NCBI RefSeq assembly: GCF_003086895.1
Contig: NZ_CP026004.1
Span: 3,384,731 to 3,448,730, forward strand
DNA length: 64,000 nucleotides
Source of the DNA: Stenotrophomonas sp. ESTM1D_MKCIP4_1
GTDB lineage: Bacteria > Pseudomonadota > Gammaproteobacteria > Xanthomonadales > Xanthomonadaceae
Direction of reading: 5' to 3'
This document shows positions 55,302-61,453 of the stretch, piece after piece. How positions within the stretch are numbered: position 1 is the first letter of the stretch; each line of letters opens with the position of its first letter. The notes under the pieces are model-generated. The model had not been told where the DNA came from. It did not search any database and was given only the letters and a program-made list of their open reading frames with translations. The translations under genes and the position numbers were made by a program.

Positions 55302-56753
55302 TCAGCTGCTCCAGACGCGCGTGTTGCGCACGCCGATGTTGTTCGGGTGGAACAACGGATCACGCTTTCGTTGGCGCTGCTGTTCGTAATCGCGCAGCGC
55401 TGCCAAGGCCGGCTTCTGCAACAGCAGAATGGCAATGATGTTCAACCAGCTCATCATGCCGACACCGATATCCCCCAGTGCCCAGGCCACGGTTGCAGTG
55501 TTCAGTGCCGAGTAGCCGGTGGCGGCCAGGAACAGCAGCTGGAACGCGGTGATCGTGGCGCGTCCCGGCCGGTCGCGGCAGAGGTAGCTGACATTGGTTT
55601 CGGCCATGTAGTACAGCGCCAGGATCGTCGTGAAGGCAAACGGCAGGATCGCCAGCGCGACAAATGATCGACCGAAGCCTGGCAGTGCCGATTCCACGGC
55701 ATGCTGCACGAAGCGTGGCCCGGCCTCGACGCCCGGCAGGTTGGCCAACAGCAGGCGCGCCTCGTCGGGAACCCCGTTCACGGCCGGATCGTAGACGTTG
55801 TACAGCCCGGTGGACAGGATCAGGAAGGCCGTTGCACTGCACACCACCAGCGTGTCGATGTAGACGGAGAACGACTGCACCAGCCCCTGCTTGACCGGAT
55901 GCGAGACTTCCGCCGCTGCGGCGGGATGGGCGCCACTGCCCATGCCTGCCTCGTTGGACAGGACGCCGCGTCGCACGCCCCACTGGATGGCGGTGCCGAT
56001 CATCGCGCCGAATGCGGCATCCATGCCGAACGCGCTGCGCAGCACCAGGGCGAAGACCTCGGGCACCTTGTCCACGTTGATGAGCATGACCACGGCGGTC
56101 ACCAGCAGGTAGGCCACGGCCATGATCGGCACCACCCATTCGGCCACCCGTGCGATGCGCCGCACACCGCCGTAGAGCACCGCCGCCAACACGGCCAACA
56201 GCACGGCGGTGGTGCCCAGCACCGGAATGCCCCAGGCTTCGTTCACCGCGCTGGTGATGGCATTGGACTGCGTGCCGGCCAGCATCGCCCCCGCCAGCAC
56301 GGTGACCAGCGCGAACAAGACGGCGTACCAGCGCTGGCCCAGCCCTTTTTCGATGTAGTACGCCGGCCCGCCCCGGTACTGGCCGTTGCCATCGCGGTCC
56401 TTGTAGATCTGTGCCAGCGTCGATTCGATGAAGGCACTGGACGCCCCCAGGAAGGCCACGATCCACATCCAGAAAATCGCACCGGGACCGCCAAAAGCAA
56501 TGGCCATGGCGACACCCGCGATGTTGCCTACCCCCACCCGGCTGGAGAGTGACAGTGACAGCGCCTGGAAGGGCGATACGCCCGCCTCGGAGCGTTCGTG
56601 GCGGAACATCAGCCGCAGCATGTCAGGCAGCGCGCGCAGCTGGATGAAACGCGTACGCACGCTGAAGTACAGGCCTGCGAACAGGCAGAGCACCACCAGC
56701 CAAGGGCTCCAGACAATGCCGAGCAGGGTGTTGATGATCGATTCAATGGTCAT
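55302..56753 (-). CDS. AGCS-family sodium:alanine/glycine symporter, copy 1
   Basis: The 483-residue inner-membrane symporter imports alanine or glycine with sodium. Family signatures are SSRVGVGNIAGVAMAIAFGGPGAIFWMW, AYYIEKGLGQRWYAVLF, AMIGTAIQWGVRRGVLSNEAGMGSGAHPAAAAEVSHPVKQG and LYYMAETNVSYL. About 11 hydrophobic segments. It is co-directional with and 12 bp downstream of the outer-membrane barrel gene, and it has a paralogue at 58926-60434. Confidence 0.93.
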   Translation of the reverse strand: MTIESIINTLLGIVWSPWLVVLCLFAGLYFSVRTRFIQLRALPDMLRLMFRHERSEAGVSPFQALSLSLSSRVGVGNIAGVAMAIAFGGPGAIFWMWIVAFLGASSAFIESTLAQIYKDRDGNGQYRGGPAYYIEKGLGQRWYAVLFALVTVLAGAMLAGTQSNAITSAVNEAWGIPVLGTTAVLLAVLAAVLYGGVRRIARVAEWVVPIMAVAYLLVTAVVMLINVDKVPEVFALVLRSAFGMDAAFGAMIGTAIQWGVRRGVLSNEAGMGSGAHPAAAAEVSHPVKQGLVQSFSVYIDTLVVCSATAFLILSTGLYNVYDPAVNGVPDEARLLLANLPGVEAGPRFVQHAVESALPGFGRSFVALAILPFAFTTILALYYMAETNVSYLCRDRPGRATITAFQLLFLAATGYSALNTATVAWALGDIGVGMMSWLNIIAILLLQKPALAALRDYEQQRQRKRDPLFHPNNIGVRNTRVWSS

Positions 56754-56765
56754 ACCGCCCCCGAG

Positions 56766-57752
56766 TCAGAAGAACATGCCCACGGCAATCTGCGGACTGA
56801 TGATGCGGCCGGTGTTGCGGCCGGCCACGCTGAACTCCACGCCTGCGATCAGCCCCAGTGAGGGACTGAAGTGGTACTCGACCGCCGGGGCCAGGGTGAG
56901 CGAACGGCTGGCCGGGCGCAGCTCGTTGATGGCGCGCACGCCCCCATCGTCGGTGGGCGCGAAGCCGGTCAGGCGCTGCCCGGTCTCGCGGCTGGCAGCC
57001 ACTTCCATCACACCCACCCAGCGCTCATTGATGCTGTATTCGCCGGCCATGGAAAAACCCAGCACCGAGCCACGGGCGATATGCCCCTGGAACCCAGCCT
57101 CGGTGCCGTAGATGCTGGCCCCGGAGAGCGCCGTGCGCGCGGGCGCCGGGCCGGCCATCAGCTGCCCGCGCCAGCGCAGCGGCCGCCCGTTCGGCATCCA
57201 CACTACCTGCTGCACGCCCAGCGCGACGGTGGTGCGCTGCACGCCATCCCCCTGGGCGTTGAGCGGGTTACCCGTGATGCGGTCGTGGCTGCCGGTGCTG
57301 AACCGCTGCGACACGGCCAGCGAGACGGCCGGCCGGGTGCCATCGGCATTGGGGGCCTGCAGCAGGTACTGCAGGCGTGCGGTGGTATCACCGGCACGGA
57401 AGCCACGACTGTGCCCCGCGCCTGATTCGGCGCGCGATGTGCTGAGGTTCACCTGGCCCATCAGGCGATCGCTGAAGCCATACATCGCCGGCAGCACCAC
57501 CGCCCACGCACCGCTGTCCTGCGCGCTGCGCTGGCGCCGGCCTTCGGCGTCGTAGTGCGCGTTGCTGTCGACGCGGACCAGATAGGGTTCGATGAACCAG
57601 TGGCCCTCCGGCAGGCCGGCAGGATTGGGCGTGATCAACGGGCCCATGAAGTTGACGTTTTCCAGGCTGCGCTCGCTTGCGGCAGCACTGGTGCTGACCA
57701 GCGCAGCGGCCAGCAGGAAGGAGACGGACAGGGTGCGTTGCGGTTGGAACAT
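56766..57752 (-). CDS. Exported outer-membrane beta-barrel protein (MetA/phenol-pathway transporter-like)
   Basis: The 328-residue product has a signal peptide (about 1-25, STSAAAS) and alternating amphipathic strands ending in an aromatic C-terminus (IAVGMFF), as outer-membrane barrels do. Segments such as GFSDRLMGQVNLSTS and LAPAVEYHFSPSLGLIAGVEFSVAGRNTGR resemble the putative MetA-pathway/phenol-degradation outer-membrane transporters. The ATG at 57752 has GGAG eight bases ahead; a GTG three codons earlier would lie too close to it. It is 12 bp upstream of an AGCS symporter gene, which suggests a joint uptake function; the substrate is unknown. Confidence 0.75.
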   Translation of the reverse strand: MFQPQRTLSVSFLLAAALVSTSAAASERSLENVNFMGPLITPNPAGLPEGHWFIEPYLVRVDSNAHYDAEGRRQRSAQDSGAWAVVLPAMYGFSDRLMGQVNLSTSRAESGAGHSRGFRAGDTTARLQYLLQAPNADGTRPAVSLAVSQRFSTGSHDRITGNPLNAQGDGVQRTTVALGVQQVVWMPNGRPLRWRGQLMAGPAPARTALSGASIYGTEAGFQGHIARGSVLGFSMAGEYSINERWVGVMEVAASRETGQRLTGFAPTDDGGVRAINELRPASRSLTLAPAVEYHFSPSLGLIAGVEFSVAGRNTGRIISPQIAVGMFF

Positions 57753-57880
57753 GACAGCCACTCCGGGAACATCGAGGGATGGAGTTCCACCCTGCGTTGC
57801 CGGAAATGGCGGGCCAATGAGGAAAGTTTCAAATCATCAAGATTCTTTGCGGACTGCAAAGAGCGCTTAACAGCCATACG

Positions 57881-58078
57881 GGGGTCAGAGCCCTCGCCGG
57901 TGGCGTGGGATCCGACCCCGGTCGGGGGCTGCTGGGGTCAGAGCCCTTGCCGGTGGCGAGGGATCCGACCCCGGTCGGGGGCTGCGGGGGTCAGAGCCCT
58001 CGCCGGTGGCGTGGGATCCGACCCCGGTCGGGGGCTGCTTGGGTCAGAGCCCTCGCCGATGGCGAGGGATCCGACCCC
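57881..58078. repeat. Four tandem 40-bp palindromes at a 53-bp period
   Basis: Copies begin at 57881, 57934, 57987 and 58040, all in one orientation, with an almost constant spacer GGTCGGGGGCTGC. The inner stem is TCGCC/GGCGA or variants. The array occupies most of the 57753-58088 spacer between the SpoU methyltransferase 3' end and the barrel gene; nothing else is visible there except a short AT-rich stretch at about 57820-57870. Confidence 0.95.
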
Positions 58079-58088
58079 GGTCGCGGGA

Positions 58089-58925
58089 TCAATCGCGGCG
58101 GCTGGCCCACTGTGCCAGCAGTACCGCTGTGGCCGAGGCGACGTTGAGGCTTTCCACCGCACCGCTGCCGGGGATGGACACCTGCTGGTCGCACTGGCTG
58201 GCCAGCGCACGGTCCATGCCCTCGCCCTCGGCGCCCATCACGTACACCAGGCGCGCCGGCAGTTCGGCGCGGAACACGTCCTGCCCCCCTTCAACAAGGG
58301 TCGCCGCCAGGCCAAAACCGGCCGCGCGCAGCTGCGCCATGGCAGATGCGTCATCGGGCAGCTGCACCAGCGGCAAGGCCTCGGCACCACCTTCGGCCAC
58401 GCGCGCGGCGGCGCCGGACAGGGCCAGCGTGCTGCCAGCGGGCAGCAGCAGGGCCTTGGCGCCGAAGTGCGCGGCCGAGCGCAGGATCGCGCCCAGATTG
58501 TGCGGGTTGCCCACACCATCCAGCCACAGCGCCAGCGCCGGGCCATCGCCCAGCTGCTGCAGCCACTGCGCCAGCGGCAGCACCGGCGCACGCAGCACGT
58601 CGGCCACCACACCTTCATGGTGGGTGGTACCGGCCAGCTTGTTCAGATCGCCGTCTTCCACCACGCGGTAGCCCACGCGGTTGGCCACGCACCACTTCAG
58701 CAGCGGCTGCAGGCGCGGAATGCGCGCCTCCAGCAGGTACAGCTTGCGCAGCGCCTGCGGGCGCTCCTCGAAGGCGGCCAGCACGGCGTTGAGGCCGAAC
58801 AGGCGCAGCTCATCGTTGCCGCCACGGCCACCACCACCGCCCGTGGCCGGCGCCTCCGGACGCGGCAATGGCGTTGCGCGCGGCGGACGGGCAGACGGGC
58901 GGCGGTTGTTCCAAGGGTTGTTCAC
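58089..58925 (-). CDS. TrmH/SpoU-family RNA 2'-O-methyltransferase
   Basis: The 278-residue enzyme has a Pro/Arg/Gly-rich N-terminal tail (1-40), a substrate-binding domain (ELRLFGLNAVLAAFEERPQALRKLYLLE) and the SPOUT knot with motifs LWLDGVGNPHNLGAILRSAAHFGA, LVYVMGAEGEGMDRALASQCDQQVSIPGSGAVESLNVASATAVLL. It transfers methyl from SAM to a ribose in rRNA or tRNA; similarity to RlmB and YfiF/TrmG types makes the exact target unclear. It immediately follows the second AGCS gene with no gap. Confidence 0.88.
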   Translation of the reverse strand: MNNPWNNRRPSARPPRATPLPRPEAPATGGGGGRGGNDELRLFGLNAVLAAFEERPQALRKLYLLEARIPRLQPLLKWCVANRVGYRVVEDGDLNKLAGTTHHEGVVADVLRAPVLPLAQWLQQLGDGPALALWLDGVGNPHNLGAILRSAAHFGAKALLLPAGSTLALSGAAARVAEGGAEALPLVQLPDDASAMAQLRAAGFGLAATLVEGGQDVFRAELPARLVYVMGAEGEGMDRALASQCDQQVSIPGSGAVESLNVASATAVLLAQWASRRD

Positions 58926-60434
58926 TTACACACTCTCCTGCTTGCGCTGGCGCCAGAAATCGGCGTTCTTGATGCCCAGGGCATCGGGGTCGAACACCGG
59001 ATCCAGGCCCAGCTTCTTCTGTCGTTCGTAGTCACGCAGGGCCAGCATCGCCGGCTTCTGGATGATGAGGATGGCGATGATGTTCAACCAGGCCATCAGG
59101 CCGACGCCGATGTCACCCAGCGCCCAGGCCAGGGTCGCATTGTGGAATGCGCCGAAGACGACCATGGCAAGGATGCCCAGGCGCAGCACCAGCACCGTCA
59201 GCGGACGCTTCTTGTTGTGGTTGACGTAGGTCAGGTTGGTTTCGGCCATGTAGTAATAGGCCATGATGGTGGTGAAGGCGAAGAAGAAGATGGCGATAGA
59301 GACGAACGCCGAACCCCAGCCGGGAAGCACTGCTTCCACACCCGCCTGCGCGTAGCCGGCACCTTCCGGAATGCCCGCCAGGCCCTGGAAGATCGGCGCG
59401 GCGCCTTCCACGGGCGAGTACACGTTGTAGGTGCCGCTGGCCAGGATCAGGAACGCGGTCGCCGTGCACACCATCATGGTGTCGAAGTAGATGGCAAACG
59501 CCTGCACGTAGCCCTGCTTGGCCGGGTGCGAGACCTCGGACGCGGCTGCGGCGTGCGGGCCCGAGCCCTGGCCGGCTTCGTTGGCATAGATGCCGCGCTT
59601 GATGCCCCATTCCACCGCCAGGCCCATCATCGCGCCGAATGCGGCGTGGGTGCCGAACGCGCTGTCGAAGATGATGCCGAACATTTCCGGCACGCGGTCG
59701 TAGTTGATGATCATGATGACGATGGCCATCAGGATGAAGGCGGCGGCCATGAACGGCACGACTACTTCGGCGAAGTTGGCGATGCGCTTGACGCCACCGA
59801 AGATGACCACGCCCAGCAGCAGCGCCACGGCGATGCCGATGCCCAGCTTCAGCGCTTCGACCGAGCTCATGCCCATCACCTGGCCATCCAGCGGGCCACA
59901 CATGGCCGTGCCACGGCACGCGTTGATGACACTGTCAGCGATGGCGTTGGCCTGCACGCCCGGCATCAGGAAGCCGGCGGCGATGATCGTGGCGATCGCG
60001 AACGCCAGCGCGTACCACTTCAGGCCCATGGCCTTTTCGATGTAGTACGCCGGGCCACCGCGGTAGCGGCCTTCGGCGTCCTTGGTCTTGTAGATCTGCG
60101 CCAGGGTGCATTCCACGTACGAGGTGGACGCGCCGAGGAAGCCCATCACCCACATCCAGAAGATGGCGCCCGGGCCACCGAAAGCGATGGCGGTGGCGAC
60201 ACCGGCAATGTTGCCGATGCCCATGCGGCCGGCCATCGACATGGCCAGGGCCTGGAAGGAAGACACGCCCGCCTCGGACTTTTCGCCCTGAACGGTGAGG
60301 CGGCACATCTCGAAGAAGCCGCGGATCTGCATGAAGCGGGTGCGCAGGCTGAAGAACAGGCCGGCGCCCAGGCACACGGCGATGAGCGCCTTGCTCCAGA
60401 TGATGCTGTTGATGAAGTGTACGGTAGCTTCCAC
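58926..60434 (-). CDS. AGCS-family sodium:alanine/glycine symporter, copy 2
   Basis: The 502-residue paralogue of the symporter at 55302-56753 has the same blocks: RMGIGNIAGVATAIAFGGPGAIFWMW, AYYIEKAMGLKWYALAF, MMGLAVEWGIKRGIYANEAGQGSGPHAAAASEVSHPAKQG and YYYMAETNLTYV. It differs from copy 1 in a longer loop containing CRGTAMCGPLDGQVMG, which holds two cysteines. The start at MEATVHFINSIIW is followed by TM1. The methyltransferase gene is adjacent on the same strand. Confidence 0.93.
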   Translation of the reverse strand: MEATVHFINSIIWSKALIAVCLGAGLFFSLRTRFMQIRGFFEMCRLTVQGEKSEAGVSSFQALAMSMAGRMGIGNIAGVATAIAFGGPGAIFWMWVMGFLGASTSYVECTLAQIYKTKDAEGRYRGGPAYYIEKAMGLKWYALAFAIATIIAAGFLMPGVQANAIADSVINACRGTAMCGPLDGQVMGMSSVEALKLGIGIAVALLLGVVIFGGVKRIANFAEVVVPFMAAAFILMAIVIMIINYDRVPEMFGIIFDSAFGTHAAFGAMMGLAVEWGIKRGIYANEAGQGSGPHAAAASEVSHPAKQGYVQAFAIYFDTMMVCTATAFLILASGTYNVYSPVEGAAPIFQGLAGIPEGAGYAQAGVEAVLPGWGSAFVSIAIFFFAFTTIMAYYYMAETNLTYVNHNKKRPLTVLVLRLGILAMVVFGAFHNATLAWALGDIGVGLMAWLNIIAILIIQKPAMLALRDYERQKKLGLDPVFDPDALGIKNADFWRQRKQESV

Positions 60435-60607
60435 GCGCGCTCTCTCCAGTCGGCGGGTTGTAAGGACGTCCCGTCGGCTGGAAGGGACGCCCCGATTCTC
60501 GCTGATCCAGGGTCGCTGCGGTAGCGCCAGGAGGAACGCGGGCTGCGGGACGGGCCGGCTGGCCGCTGGCGACGGAACGCACGGATGCCCGGATGCCCGG
60601 ACACCCG

Positions 60608-60838
60608 GTAGAGGCGACTGTCAGTCGACTGCCGTCTGCCCGCCTGCACCGGTAGAGTCGACTGTCAGTCGACTGCCGTCTGCCCCGGCTGCAGAAGAGC
60701 CCGCGCTGCGCGCCATGGTCGACTGACAGTCGACTCTACCCCCATCCCCTCCCGGCCGGTCAGTCGACTGCCGTCTGCCCCGGCTGCAGAAGAGCCCGCG
60801 CTGCGCGCGATGGTCGACTGATAGTCGACTCTACCCCC
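60608..60838. repeat. SMAG cluster (GTAGAGTCGACTG subtype) with a ~93-bp tandem duplication
   Basis: Direct copies at 60608-60630 and 60652-60674, inverted copies at 60718-60739 and 60813-60834. The segment from TCAGTCGACTGCCGTCTGCC through CTCTACCCCC to GGCCGG occurs twice in tandem (about 60667-60759 and 60760-60855) with few differences. This fills the 60435-60856 spacer, which holds no gene. Confidence 0.88.
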
Positions 60839-60856
60839 CTTCCCCTCCCTGGCCGG

Positions 60857-61453
60857 TCAGGGCAGGTGCATCCGCACCCGGGCGAAGCGCCGCAGGTCGT
60901 GCAGGACGCCGCGCTTGTAGACGGCGCAGCGCGCGGTGCCCTCTTCGGTGAAGCCGTTTGCCAGCAGCACGCGGGCCGAGCCTTCGTTGAAATCCAGGAC
61001 CTCGGCCTGCAGCCTGAACAGGTGCAGCTCGTCCATCACCCAAGGGGCGAACAGGCCCACCACGCGGGTCATCACGCCTTGCCCCCACTGCGCCTGACCC
61101 AACCAATAACCCAATTCGGCGGTATGCCCGCGCTCGGCCGTACCCGGCTGCGCGCCGATGCTGCCACAGGCGTGGCCGTCGATCTCGATCGCCAGATTGA
61201 GGGTGCCGGGGGCCAGCACGCGGCCGGCCAGGAAGGCCTCGCCGTCCTCGCGGGTGTACGGGTACGGGAAGCGGTCACGCAGGCCGCGCGAGACATCGGG
61301 GTTGTTGGCGTGCTGCAGCAGCGATTGGAGATCGTCGGGGTGCCAGAGGCGCAGCCGGAAGCCCTCGCCCTGCAGATCCGGGGTCAGAGCCCTTTCCCGT
61401 TGGGAAAGGAATCCGACCCCGTCGGCCGGGCCGTCGCCACGTCGGTCAGGCAT
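60857..61453 (-). CDS. GNAT N-acetyltransferase (RimJ/RimL-like)
   Basis: The 198-residue protein has a GNAT domain at ~28-198: FRLRLWHPDDLQSLLQHANNPDVSRGL, AIEIDGHACGSIGAQ, the acetyl-CoA loop GYWLGQAQWGQGVMTRVV and EVLDFNEGSARVLLANGFTEEGTARCAVYKRGV, as in enzymes that acetylate ribosomal proteins or small molecules. The only usable start is the ATG at 61453, which overlaps the RND permease stop by 8 bp. Residues ~11-25 (GVGFLSQRERALTP) are the translation of a 40-bp palindrome lying inside the gene, an unusual acquired N-terminal extension. Confidence 0.85.
   Translation of the reverse strand: MPDRRGDGPADGVGFLSQRERALTPDLQGEGFRLRLWHPDDLQSLLQHANNPDVSRGLRDRFPYPYTREDGEAFLAGRVLAPGTLNLAIEIDGHACGSIGAQPGTAERGHTAELGYWLGQAQWGQGVMTRVVGLFAPWVMDELHLFRLQAEVLDFNEGSARVLLANGFTEEGTARCAVYKRGVLHDLRRFARVRMHLP
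61380..61420. repeat. 40-bp GGGGTC palindrome inside the acetyltransferase coding sequence
   Basis: GGGGTCAGAGCCC, inner stem TTTCCC/GGGAAA, then GGAATCCGACCCC. It is in frame with the GNAT gene and has no stop codon in that frame. Confidence 0.9.

Noticed and set aside
57555..60524. 989-residue open frame on the plus strand
   Set aside because: It lies antisense to the AGCS symporter and methyltransferase genes and runs through the 53-bp repeat array; composition is that of a GC shadow.
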